A DNA stretch of 6,411 bases from an uncultured Haemophilus sp. (lineage in GTDB: Bacteria; Pseudomonadota; Gammaproteobacteria; Enterobacterales; Pasteurellaceae), in contig CABSZQ010000080.1 in assembly GCA_902482195.1 (NCBI GenBank), positions 1 to 6,411 on the forward strand, read 5' to 3'. Below the pieces are notes generated by a model, which was not told where the DNA came from, made no database searches, and saw only the letters and a program-made list of their open reading frames with translations. Below, in pieces: positions 1 to 6,027 of the stretch (position 1 is the stretch's first letter; each line of letters begins with the position of its first letter). The translations under genes and the position numbers were made by a program.

Positions 1-108
1 GAGTATGCTATAACTTACGAACCGCTTTACCTCTATTACCCCAGCCGCCGCGGGCATTCCAATGTGTTTAAGCTGATTGTGGATGCGTTAAAAGTAAAAG
101 CCGTCTGA
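1..108 (+). CDS. LysR-type transcriptional regulator, C-terminal end (partial)
   Basis: Frame 1 is open from the left edge to a TGA at 106-108 and gives 35 residues, beginning EYAITYEPLYLYYPSRR and ending in a hydrophobic helix with VFKLIVDALK. The pattern of an aromatic strand with YPSRR, then a short loop and a final amphipathic helix V-F-x-L-I-V-D-A-L, is the usual end of the LysR substrate-binding domain. Such proteins are cytosolic DNA-binding regulators that sense a small ligand, but the DNA-binding half lies outside the window, so target and ligand are unknown. The GC content here is about 45%, higher than the visibly AT-rich genes to the right. The stop codon lies inside a palindrome that matches a Neisseria uptake sequence, which hints at acquisition from that group. 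The segment is short, so the family call is moderate. Confidence 0.6.
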   Translation, partial: EYAITYEPLYLYYPSRRGHSNVFKLIVDALKVKAV

Positions 109-126
109 AATTTCAGACGGCCTTTT
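100..126 (+). terminator. Palindromic terminator of the LysR gene, carrying a Neisseria-type uptake sequence
   Basis: Positions 100-121 form a perfect 22-bp palindrome (arm GCCGTCTGAAA), followed by a CTTTT run, the form of an intrinsic terminator. The arm contains GCCGTCTGAA, the 10-base core of the Neisseria DNA uptake sequence. On the minus strand positions 112-123 read AGGCCGTCTGAA, the full 12-base AG-DUS dialect known from commensal Neisseria. Paired inverted DUS acting as terminators is a known Neisseria arrangement. The stop codon of the upstream gene falls inside the left arm. Confidence 0.8.
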
Positions 127-132
127 CATGCC

Positions 133-194
133 AAAGAGCAGTCAAATTTTGAGGTGTTTTTGCAAATCATCTTAAAAATTCGACCGCTTGTATT
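133..194 (-). terminator. USS-like hairpin behind the ABC1 kinase gene (repeat copy 1)
   Basis: This is copy 1 of a 62-bp element that recurs at 2092-2153 with 7 mismatches. Its left arm (137-150) pairs imperfectly with the right arm (175-188) around a loop of about 24 bases. Read on the minus strand the right arm is ACAAGCGGTCGAATTTTT, an exact Apl-type uptake signal core followed by the expected T-rich tail. It begins 12 bases beyond the stop of the leftward kinase gene, so it probably ends that transcript. No long U-run follows on the minus strand (CTCTTTGG), so efficient termination is less certain than for copy 2. Confidence 0.55.
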
Positions 195-206
195 GTCCCC
201 ATTACA

Positions 207-1847
207 TTAATTCTTATCTATTCGCTTAATCAATAAAAAGATCACCAGTACTAATGCAATCGCACCGCAAATCAAGCTTGGTATTGGGATGCCATTACGC
301 TGAGGGAGATTTTCGTTCAACGATAAAATAGACGCTGCAATAATGAGTGCGGCAATAATCAACATAATGCCCACTCGTTCGACAGTCTTACGAAAACGCT
401 CTAATCCGTGAATTTCATGTTCAAGACGAATTTCCTTATTGCTGATTTTTTGTAAGAAAATTTTGACTTCTTCTGGAAGCGAAAGCCAGTTGTTGTAGCT
501 GTCAGCAATTTTTTCGAAACTTTCACTAATCACGCGTTTAGGTGAAAATCGTTTCTTGAGCATTTGTGTAACATAAGGTTTAAGTACGGCTGCAATATCT
601 AATTCAGGATAGAGATAACGTCCGATCCCCTCAATCTGGGCAAAACCTTTTGCTAGCAAATAAACGCCCTCAGGCATAATAATGCTATTTTCGCTCATAA
701 TTTTGGTAAAACGATTCATCAATTCACTGATATCTAACCCTGCCAAATTGCTTTCAGTGAGGAGCATGAAAATCTCAGAAAGATCATTTTCTAGTGCTTT
801 TTCATTCGGCACATTATAACTGACAGCAAGCTGCTTAATGGTCTCGATGATTTTTCGCACATTTTTTTGAGAGGCATAGTACAAACAATTTCCGAGTAAT
901 TCGCGTTCTTTAGGGCTGAGTTTGCCCATTGCCCCCAAGTCAATAAAAGCAATCCGCCCGTCAGGCGTTAATAGAATATTGCCAGGGTGGGGATCAGCAT
1001 GAAAGAAACCAAACTCAAATACTTGTTTCATATAGAGATCTAATCCAAGTAAAGCAACATCTTTAGCCAGTAAACCTTGTTGTTCAATCTGTGCTTTATT
1101 GGTCACTTTTGAGTCATACACAAAATCCATACAAAGAATGTTATTGTTTGATAAATTCGAATAGGTTTGTGGGACTAAAATACGTGAATCTTGCTTAAAA
1201 TTATTAGCAAAACGTTCAATGCTACGACGTTCACTTTCAAGGGAGAGTTCTGTTGTAATGGATTCTTTGAAGGTATTTAATAACGCTTTAGGTTGAAGGT
1301 TAGAAATAATGTCGTTGCGTTGTTCTAGAAAATTCACGAGATCTTGTAAGATAAGTAAATCTGCCTTAATGACTTGATCAATGCCTTCTCGCTTGATTTT
1401 TACCGCAACATCTTGTCCGTTTTTCAAGCGCCCTTTGAATACTTGACCGATAGAAGCTGATGCCATAGGCTCTGAAGCAAGCGTTTCGAAATGTTCATGA
1501 ATATCTATGCCTAATTCACGCTGAAATTTCTCTGCAATATTAATGGGCTGAACTTCTACTTTATCTTGCAATTTTTGTAGTTCAGTAATCATTTCAACTG
1601 GTAGCAAATCTCGGCGATCACTTAACATCTGCCCTAATTTAACGTAAGTTGTGCCCAGCTCTTCCATCGCTCGACGGATACGTTCATATACAGACACGCT
1701 TCCACTTGATTCATTGGCTAACTTATTTGAAAGGGATTCCGGTAACCACTTCTCTAAATTACTGCGTTCAAAAAACTCATCTAAACCATAACGTAATAAG
1801 ATTTCTGCAACCTGCTTGGTACGTTGAAATTTGTTAAAAATAGCCAT
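207..1847 (-). CDS. ABC1/UbiB-family atypical protein-kinase-like protein, membrane anchored
   Basis: The 546-residue product has the hallmarks of the ABC1/AarF/UbiB atypical kinase family. These are the KLGQ motif at 70-73 (the family's KxGQ), the Ala/Ser-rich nucleotide loop ASASIGQV at 129-136, the VAVK lysine at 150, the catalytic HADPHPGN at 283-290, and the DFG-equivalent DLG at 303-305. Two hydrophobic helices close the protein (about 492-510 and 524-540), as in UbiB-type proteins at the inner membrane. Family members are ATPases/kinases that support ubiquinone synthesis and lipid handling. The length equals that of E. coli UbiB, but the N-terminus does not look like the gammaproteobacterial UbiB start and no ubiE/ubiJ gene adjoins, so it may be a paralogue and not the canonical UbiB. 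AGAGGA at 1856-1861 (minus), 8 bases before the ATG, supports the start. All key motifs are intact. The family is secure; the exact role is not. Confidence 0.9.
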   Translation of the reverse strand: MAIFNKFQRTKQVAEILLRYGLDEFFERSNLEKWLPESLSNKLANESSGSVSVYERIRRAMEELGTTYVKLGQMLSDRRDLLPVEMITELQKLQDKVEVQPINIAEKFQRELGIDIHEHFETLASEPMASASIGQVFKGRLKNGQDVAVKIKREGIDQVIKADLLILQDLVNFLEQRNDIISNLQPKALLNTFKESITTELSLESERRSIERFANNFKQDSRILVPQTYSNLSNNNILCMDFVYDSKVTNKAQIEQQGLLAKDVALLGLDLYMKQVFEFGFFHADPHPGNILLTPDGRIAFIDLGAMGKLSPKERELLGNCLYYASQKNVRKIIETIKQLAVSYNVPNEKALENDLSEIFMLLTESNLAGLDISELMNRFTKIMSENSIIMPEGVYLLAKGFAQIEGIGRYLYPELDIAAVLKPYVTQMLKKRFSPKRVISESFEKIADSYNNWLSLPEEVKIFLQKISNKEIRLEHEIHGLERFRKTVERVGIMLIIAALIIAASILSLNENLPQRNGIPIPSLICGAIALVLVIFLLIKRIDKN

Positions 1848-1855
1848 TGTAACTT

Positions 1856-1861
1856 TCCTCT
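1856..1861 (-). promoter_or_regulatory. Ribosome binding site of the ABC1 kinase gene
   Basis: AGAGGA on the minus strand lies 8 bases before the ATG at 1847, which is good Shine-Dalgarno spacing. No better in-frame start lies upstream. Confidence 0.7.
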
Positions 1862-2091
1862 TTGTGCATGCTATTTGGCGAGTATTTAAAATAAGGTTGA
1901 TTTGCGACTAAATTGAGACAGGTCTTTTACATCTCTAACTGAAGATTTTCGAAAATTGCTGATGATTTCAGTTTATCCATTCTTCAATTGGATCTCTACA
2001 ATTATTTCCAAGGCAAGCCACATTAGATTTTTTTAATTTAATACTAATAATAAAAATCTCAATGCGCTAAGTTTTGAAGGCTTTTGATTTA

Positions 2092-2153
2092 AAAGAGCGG
2101 TCAAATTTTGAGGTGTTTTTGCAAATGCTCTTCAAAACTTGGCCGCTTGTATT
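2092..2153 (-). terminator. USS-like hairpin behind the Tli4-like gene (repeat copy 2)
   Basis: This is copy 2 of the 62-bp element, matching 133-194 at 55 of 62 positions. Its left arm (about 2095-2111) pairs with its right arm (about 2132-2148), with a few wobbles, around a 20-base loop. The arms carry AGAGCGGTCAAATTTT and, on the minus strand, ACAAGCGGCCAAGTTTT, both near-matches to Pasteurellaceae uptake signals. On the minus strand the hairpin is followed by CTCTTTTAAA, so it can work as a rho-independent terminator for the leftward Tli4-like gene, whose stop is about 30 bases away. Confidence 0.65.
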
Positions 2154-2184
2154 TTTACTTTAATTTAACTGTAGTAGTCATTGT

Positions 2185-3258
2185 TTAAAGTCGTGTTTTC
2201 AATGTTGGCAATATTGCATCCCAAGCGGTTAAAGCTTCTTTCTCACTGAGTGGCGAACCCTTGGTATTTTTCTTATTGGCACCGAAAGTCATCTTAAATC
2301 TCACACTGCCATCCTCTTTTTCCCAAATAAATAGATATCGATTTCCCTGCCATTTCACCAATTTTTCATTACCCGCCATACCATTAATATCGCGCTTTCC
2401 TTTGCGGATGGTGCTGTATTTCGCCCATGAGAAGAGTTTATCTAAAGCACTATCTTTAGCGAAAAGATCTCGTTCTAATAGCGGTTTATCACCTTCTTCC
2501 AAAGATCCACCCGTCGTTAGCTCGGCATAAACGTCTTTATAGTCTTTGATTTTGATGCCCGCACTGCCAAAAAACGGCTCAGTTCCCTTATCGGCAATAA
2601 ATCCTTCTGTTAAACAGACACCCTGTTGCTGTGGTATTTCAGTATCGTTACGATCTCTCAGCTTGTCGAAAAAATCATTCCGTATATGCCCAATAGCTTC
2701 GTCAACTTTACGTTTTTCCAGCTGTTTCAGGTTTGGGGGAGCTTTGCCGTTGACAGGCATAATGCGTACAAAAGCTCTAACCGTATAGGCATCGTTCTTA
2801 CCTAGCTTGAAATAGAAATCGACATAATAGAGCATACCTTTTAGGTGCTTTGACACCGAGTGTTCCCAAGAACCCGGAGCCTGTGTCACCATCGCTATCG
2901 CTTTATTAGGAAAGATTGTACGGTTTTCTATAAAAATATCACTTCCATTATATCCTTTTTCTTTAACCTCTAATACGGATTCTACTTCCAGATTCCAATA
3001 ATCTGGTCGCACTCTTATCTGCCAACCATTATATTTAAGCCAACCAGTCCCACTTATACGGTTAGATGGTAAGTTAATTTGGTAACGCCCACTGCAAAAT
3101 GGCTGCTCAGTCCAATACGTTGCCGCATTTTGAGCATAATTGCTTGCTGTATTTTCTGCTGTTGAGTGGGTTTGGGGATGTTGACTGCAAGAAGACAACA
3201 TAACACTAGTCAAAATAGTGCTATAAAACATCAGTCTAGAAATTTTCATCTTCGGCAT
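2185..3258 (-). CDS. Tli4-family type VI secretion immunity lipoprotein (probable)
   Basis: The 357-residue product starts with a lipoprotein signal: basic residues K3, K5 and R8, a hydrophobic core, then lipobox L21-S-S-C24, with Ser at +2 predicting outer-membrane sorting. The mature part begins with an Asn/Ala/Thr-rich linker, then FCSGRYQINLPSNRISG (54-70) and, after a helical middle, GVCLTEGFI (213-221). That paired pattern (FC-x-GRY-x-I-x-LP early, GxCLxxGFI in the second half) is what I recall of the two-domain Tli4 family, which binds and neutralises the lipase effector Tle4 in the periplasm. C55 and C215 may form a disulfide. No effector, VgrG or secretion gene is in view, so this may be an orphan immunity gene protecting against neighbours. 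The first ATG is preferred over Met4 because GGAAGAG precedes it. A related periplasmic lipoprotein of other function remains possible. Confidence 0.7.
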   Translation of the reverse strand: MPKMKISRLMFYSTILTSVMLSSCSQHPQTHSTAENTASNYAQNAATYWTEQPFCSGRYQINLPSNRISGTGWLKYNGWQIRVRPDYWNLEVESVLEVKEKGYNGSDIFIENRTIFPNKAIAMVTQAPGSWEHSVSKHLKGMLYYVDFYFKLGKNDAYTVRAFVRIMPVNGKAPPNLKQLEKRKVDEAIGHIRNDFFDKLRDRNDTEIPQQQGVCLTEGFIADKGTEPFFGSAGIKIKDYKDVYAELTTGGSLEEGDKPLLERDLFAKDSALDKLFSWAKYSTIRKGKRDINGMAGNEKLVKWQGNRYLFIWEKEDGSVRFKMTFGANKKNTKGSPLSEKEALTAWDAILPTLKTRL

Positions 3259-3263
3259 GTGCT

Positions 3264-3270
3264 CTCTTCC
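3264..3270 (-). promoter_or_regulatory. Ribosome binding site of the Tli4-like gene
   Basis: GGAAGAG on the minus strand, 5 bases before the ATG at 3258 (7 from its GGAAG part), favours the first ATG over the internal ATG three codons later. Confidence 0.6.
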
Positions 3271-3374
3271 TTACTGTAAATTTGAGAATGCTAAATAATA
3301 TGGCAGTTTTGCTAACGTTTTTCTTTCCATATTGCTCTTAGTCGATAAGTTTACATGCTTTAAGTGTAAAGTGC

Positions 3375-3405
3375 AACTCTTCACTATTCAAAATAGTGTT
3401 GAGTT
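3375..3405. repeat. Imperfect inverted repeat upstream of the Tli4-like gene
   Basis: CACTATT (3382-3388) and AATAGTG (3392-3398) are perfect inverted arms around CAA. They are extended by AACTC (3375-3379) and GAGTT (3401-3405) across a TT/TT internal loop. The element lies about 120 bases before the start of the leftward Tli4-like gene and has no T-run on either side, so it is more likely an operator or leader hairpin than a terminator. Function is unknown. Confidence 0.35.
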
Positions 3406-3440
3406 AATTAAGAGAGGATTCAATACATTTTAGGGAGAAT

Positions 3441-3472
3441 AAAAGGCCTTTTGACATTTCAAAAGACCTTTT
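3441..3472 (-). terminator. Terminator hairpin behind the FNT channel gene
   Basis: AAAAGGCCTTTTGA (3441-3454) and TCAAAAGACCTTTT (3459-3472) form a 14-bp stem, with one pair that becomes a G-U wobble in minus-strand RNA, closed by a 4-base loop. The stem ends in U-rich sequence in both directions, so it could also work for plus-strand transcripts. It begins about 31 bases beyond the stop of the leftward FNT gene. Confidence 0.75.
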
Positions 3473-3479
3473 TCACGCC

Positions 3480-3497
3480 AAAGTGCGGGCAGATTTT
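3480..3497 (+). other. Degenerate Hin-type uptake signal
   Basis: AAAGTGCGGGCAGATTTT matches the Haemophilus uptake signal core AAGTGCGGT at 8 of 9 bases and keeps the T-rich tail expected downstream. It lies between the FNT stop and its terminator. A single partial match is weak alone, but it agrees with the other USS-like arms in this window. Confidence 0.35.
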
Positions 3498-3503
3498 CGT
3501 TTA

Positions 3504-4298
3504 CTAAATACAATAATCTTCTTTTAATAAGTGACGGTAGGCATAAAGATAAGATGCTCCGACAAATGCTGCACCACCCGTGACATTGCCTAAAAAGACA
3601 GGAATCATATTGAAGAAGAATTGGCTCCAAGTCACATTAGCACCAGCAAAAATCCCGGCAGGAATAATAAACATATTGGCGACAAAGTGTTGTAATCCGA
3701 TAAGCACAAAAATCATCACAGGGAACCATATGGCTAGGATACGACCGGAGGTTTGTTTGGCGCCAAAATAGAACCAAATACCCATGCAGACCATCCAGTT
3801 ACAGGCAATAGCAGAAATAAAGGCACGACCAAAATCCATTTGAACTTTAGCCTCGGCAATCGCGATGGTTTTAGCGGCAGCAGCACCTTCTGATAAACCG
3901 ACATAATGCCCTAAGAAATAGGCCATAAACAGCGCACCGAGCAGGTTGCCCAAACTCACGACAATCCAGTTACGAAATAATTTCTTAAGGCTTACTCTTT
4001 TTGTTAAACGGCCTAATGCCATCATCATCATATTTCCCGTGGCTAATTCACCACCACCGATTAATATACAAATCAAACAAATAGGAAACACGGCCGCACC
4101 AAGTAATGTTGATAGCCCACCCCACTCAGGAGGAATACCGCTCACTACTTTTAAATAGGCCATATAACCAAAACTCACATAGCCGCCACCTAAAAAACTT
4201 AAAATAGAGAGTGTTTTTAGGTGTCCTTGCGACTTAGCATAACTTTTATCAATAACATCTTGTAAGATTTCGTGGGGATAAAGATCGCGATGCTGCAT
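3504..4298 (-). CDS. Formate/nitrite transporter (FNT) family channel
   Basis: The 264-residue product is an inner-membrane channel of the FNT family, pentameric aquaporin-like proteins that pass formate (FocA), nitrite (NirC) or hydrosulfide. Six hydrophobic segments can be placed at about 31-52, 62-83, 108-133, 157-179, 187-212 and 232-256. The family signatures are visible: GGELATGN (82-89), AIACNWMVCMGIW (163-175), and QHFVANMF (203-210), whose H204 corresponds to the conserved pore histidine. The length is nearer NirC than FocA of E. coli, and no pflB or nirBD gene adjoins, so the substrate cannot be chosen. The start is the ATG at 4298 because AGAGGT lies 6 bases before it; the open frame runs 42 codons further to a TTG without a ribosome site. 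In enterics focA is FNR controlled, but no good FNR box is seen here. Confidence 0.92.
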   Translation of the reverse strand: MQHRDLYPHEILQDVIDKSYAKSQGHLKTLSILSFLGGGYVSFGYMAYLKVVSGIPPEWGGLSTLLGAAVFPICLICILIGGGELATGNMMMMALGRLTKRVSLKKLFRNWIVVSLGNLLGALFMAYFLGHYVGLSEGAAAAKTIAIAEAKVQMDFGRAFISAIACNWMVCMGIWFYFGAKQTSGRILAIWFPVMIFVLIGLQHFVANMFIIPAGIFAGANVTWSQFFFNMIPVFLGNVTGGAAFVGASYLYAYRHLLKEDYCI

Positions 4299-4304
4299 AG
4301 TTGT

Positions 4305-4310
4305 ACCTCT
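4305..4310 (-). promoter_or_regulatory. Ribosome binding site that fixes the FNT start
   Basis: AGAGGT on the minus strand precedes the ATG at 4298 by 6 bases. It decides for the 264-residue form against the longer frame opening at a TTG at 4424, which has no such site. Confidence 0.75.
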
Positions 4311-4570
4311 AGTGAAAATAAGACGGTAAAAATGTAGCAAACCACATAGCAAAACCGAAAGAATTGTTAAGTATATATATTGATTTTTAGTTATAACGAA
4401 ATTGAATAATAATCTGTACTTCAAATTAGGTGTTTAGGTTTTTTGGGGGGCAGATCACTTTTACGCTAAAAATACACTGACTTTATGTCAGAAAAAACAA
4501 AACACCACCAACCTAGCATTTACCCATGATTACGTAGCCTGAAGCGATTCGAATGCCAGTGAATAATAAA

Positions 4571-4602
4571 AAATCATCTGAAAATAAAATTTCAGATGAT
4601 TT
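4571..4602 (-). terminator. Bidirectional terminator behind the two-gene module
   Basis: AAATCATCTGAAA (4571-4583) and TTTCAGATGATTT (4590-4602) form a perfect 13-bp stem with a 6-base loop. Runs of T follow in both directions (TTTTTT on the plus strand, TTTTTTATTATT on the minus strand). It begins about 50 bases past the stop of the leftward 457-residue gene, which it probably terminates. The arms look like an AT-shifted version of the DUS palindrome at 100-121 (ATCATCTGAA against GCCGTCTGAA, 7 of 10). Confidence 0.8.
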
Positions 4603-4653
4603 TTTGATTGTTAGGTTTCACCCCAACTCTCAGTTGGCAGCTTGTCATTTGTC

Positions 4654-6027
4654 TTAATAAAATTTATCCAAATGAATCCAATTTCTCCACCTTAAATCAT
4701 TGTTAAATTGATTTGGACAACCAATACCCTTCCGAATATCTTCAAACGATAGTGATGAATCTTTTTCCAATTCTTCTGCAATATAGGCTGGTTGTATTCG
4801 GGATAAATGCAGACAAACAAATTTATTTAGCTCTACAATCGAAGCAAACCATTGCTGTTGGAAATTCAGGATTTGATTAATTTCGTTTTGAATGAAATTT
4901 TCTCTATCCTGTTTAGGAAGCATTATTTGGAAATATTTCACTAAAGCTCTATCTAGGACACTTCTAGCAATTGAGTAAGGATTCCCAAAATCCCAGTCCT
5001 TCCACTTCTCAAAAGCTAATTTGCATAAATACTGAATCCTATTTTCATCAGCATGAGCAAAAAAATACATCAAACACTCTTTAATGCTCTCTTCACCTTG
5101 ATTTAAATGTAAACTGTCAATATAGATGCAGATTTTCTCATCGGTAGCCTTTGTCAAAAATGCACCAAATCCTAACTGAAGGACTGGATATTGGTTAAAA
5201 ATATAAAACCATTCATCAGGACAATTTTGCCAAATATCTGACAATTGTCTTTGCTCATTTTTCATCTCATTTCTAGATAAATAATTTAATTTAAACAGTA
5301 AAAGAAATTTGGCTAAATTATTGGTTGTTTGTAGCACAAAAGGCTGGCGATATTTTTCTGGTAGCAAAGCAAGCCAATATAAAAGATTAAAAACCTTAGT
5401 TTCCTGATTAATCAGTGACAAGATCTCATGATTATGATGCTCAGATATAAATGAGTACGATTGATGAAAATTTAAATATAATTCATTTAAATGCCATTTA
5501 TCTTCTGCGAGCTCTTTCCATCGTTCATTTTCTAAGTTTTCTGTTAGAGAATCCATTCTCTCATTGTCATTAATTGATGCATTCTGGAGAGTAGACAACT
5601 CAATTTCCAGATGAGATAAATATCTTATCGCTAAATTTTTAGAGGATTGAGAGAAAATAATTCCTTCTTCGTAGCTGATTGCCCAAAATTTAGGAAGAAG
5701 ACAAGTCAATTCAAAAGCTATCTTTTGATCTTTCTCACTAGAATGCTCATCTTGCAAAATTTCAACCAGCCATGAAATACTTTTTATTAACTTGGTTTTC
5801 TTGTTTATGTCATTAATATGAATAGTGGTATTTTGATAGTCCATACTTGATGGATAATGCTCATCACAATATTGCCAGAAAAGATGTTCATCATCCCACT
5901 TCCAACTATCGAAATTAAAATTCTTATCAAAAAAAGAGAATATTTCATCAGGTAGGTAGGAGGAATAATCAGGAGATTGAGCCAAATGTAGTATTTGAGC
6001 TGTAGTTAGCTGTTCGCAGATTTCCAT
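4654..6027 (-). CDS. Uncharacterised soluble helical protein, second gene of a two-gene module
   Basis: I do not recognise this 457-residue protein. It has no signal peptide, no membrane segment and no obvious nucleotide-binding or nuclease motif. It is rich in Leu, Asn, Gln, Glu, Trp and Tyr, and reads as a run of amphipathic helices, with a possible helix-rich or HEAT-like scaffold at about 75-400. Acidic and Asn-rich stretches at 151-185 (repeated E/N/D, containing TENLENERWKELAEDKW) may be a linker or coiled-coil region. The start is the ATG at 6027: GAGGA (6037-6041, minus) lies 9 bases before it, inside the upstream gene. The 22-base overlap with that gene implies translational coupling and joint function. 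Base composition is visibly more AT-rich than the kinase gene, consistent with accessory DNA. A partner or regulator of the PLD-like protein is a reasonable inference only. Confidence 0.75.
   Translation of the reverse strand: MEICEQLTTAQILHLAQSPDYSSYLPDEIFSFFDKNFNFDSWKWDDEHLFWQYCDEHYPSSMDYQNTTIHINDINKKTKLIKSISWLVEILQDEHSSEKDQKIAFELTCLLPKFWAISYEEGIIFSQSSKNLAIRYLSHLEIELSTLQNASINDNERMDSLTENLENERWKELAEDKWHLNELYLNFHQSYSFISEHHNHEILSLINQETKVFNLLYWLALLPEKYRQPFVLQTTNNLAKFLLLFKLNYLSRNEMKNEQRQLSDIWQNCPDEWFYIFNQYPVLQLGFGAFLTKATDEKICIYIDSLHLNQGEESIKECLMYFFAHADENRIQYLCKLAFEKWKDWDFGNPYSIARSVLDRALVKYFQIMLPKQDRENFIQNEINQILNFQQQWFASIVELNKFVCLHLSRIQPAYIAEELEKDSSLSFEDIRKGIGCPNQFNNDLRWRNWIHLDKFY

Larger units (their letters stand above)
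1848..2184. other. Intergenic region of 337 bases between the Tli4-like and ABC1 kinase genes
   Basis: This stretch holds the USS-like hairpin copy 2 (2092-2153), an AT-rich segment (about 2021-2090) and the leader of the kinase gene. On the minus strand two short adjacent open stretches in different frames can be read: 1968-2021 (ACLGNNCRDPIEEWIN) and 1886-1972 (containing FRKSSVRDVKDLSQFSRKS). They could be a frameshifted remnant of a gene or chance. No -10/-35 pair is convincing, although the kinase promoter should lie here. No RNA gene was recognised. Confidence 0.6.
4299..4653. other. Intergenic region of 355 bases between the two-gene module and the FNT gene
   Basis: This region contains the terminator hairpin of the rightward-lying module (4571-4602), a small 5-bp hairpin CTGAC/GTCAG (4477-4491) and an uninterrupted T6-G6 tract at 4439-4450. 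The leader of the FNT gene is also here. On the minus strand near 4340-4350 TGCTACATT could be an extended -10 element, but no good -35 accompanies it. Only one half of an FNR-like site (ATCAA near 4380) is seen. No small gene or structural RNA was recognised. Confidence 0.6.

Noticed and set aside
2261..2788. Two plus-strand open frames of 89 and 80 codons opposite the Tli4-like gene.
   Set aside because: They lie antisense to a gene with a clear lipobox and family motifs, and their products look like unstructured shadow translations.
3430..3630. Minus-strand open frame of 66 codons across the FNT 3' end and terminator.
   Set aside because: It overlaps the FNT coding sequence in another frame, runs through the terminator hairpin and has no recognisable features.
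4370..4395. FNR-like site near the FNT promoter.
   Set aside because: Only the ATCAA half is intact; the other half matches the consensus at two of five bases.
4299..4424. 42-codon in-frame N-terminal extension of the FNT gene starting at TTG, with a hydrophobic stretch.
   Set aside because: There is no ribosome binding site before the TTG, whereas AGAGGT is well placed before the ATG at 4298, and the shorter form matches the family length.
4477..4491. CTGAC-TTTAT-GTCAG hairpin next to an A-run as a terminator.
   Set aside because: The stem is only 5 bp with modest GC and no gene ends nearby to need it.
4535..4565. GATTCGAATGCC, resembling the T-loop of a tRNA.
   Set aside because: The flanking bases do not form a 5-bp T-stem and no acceptor, D or anticodon arm can be drawn; it is an 8-base palindrome by chance.
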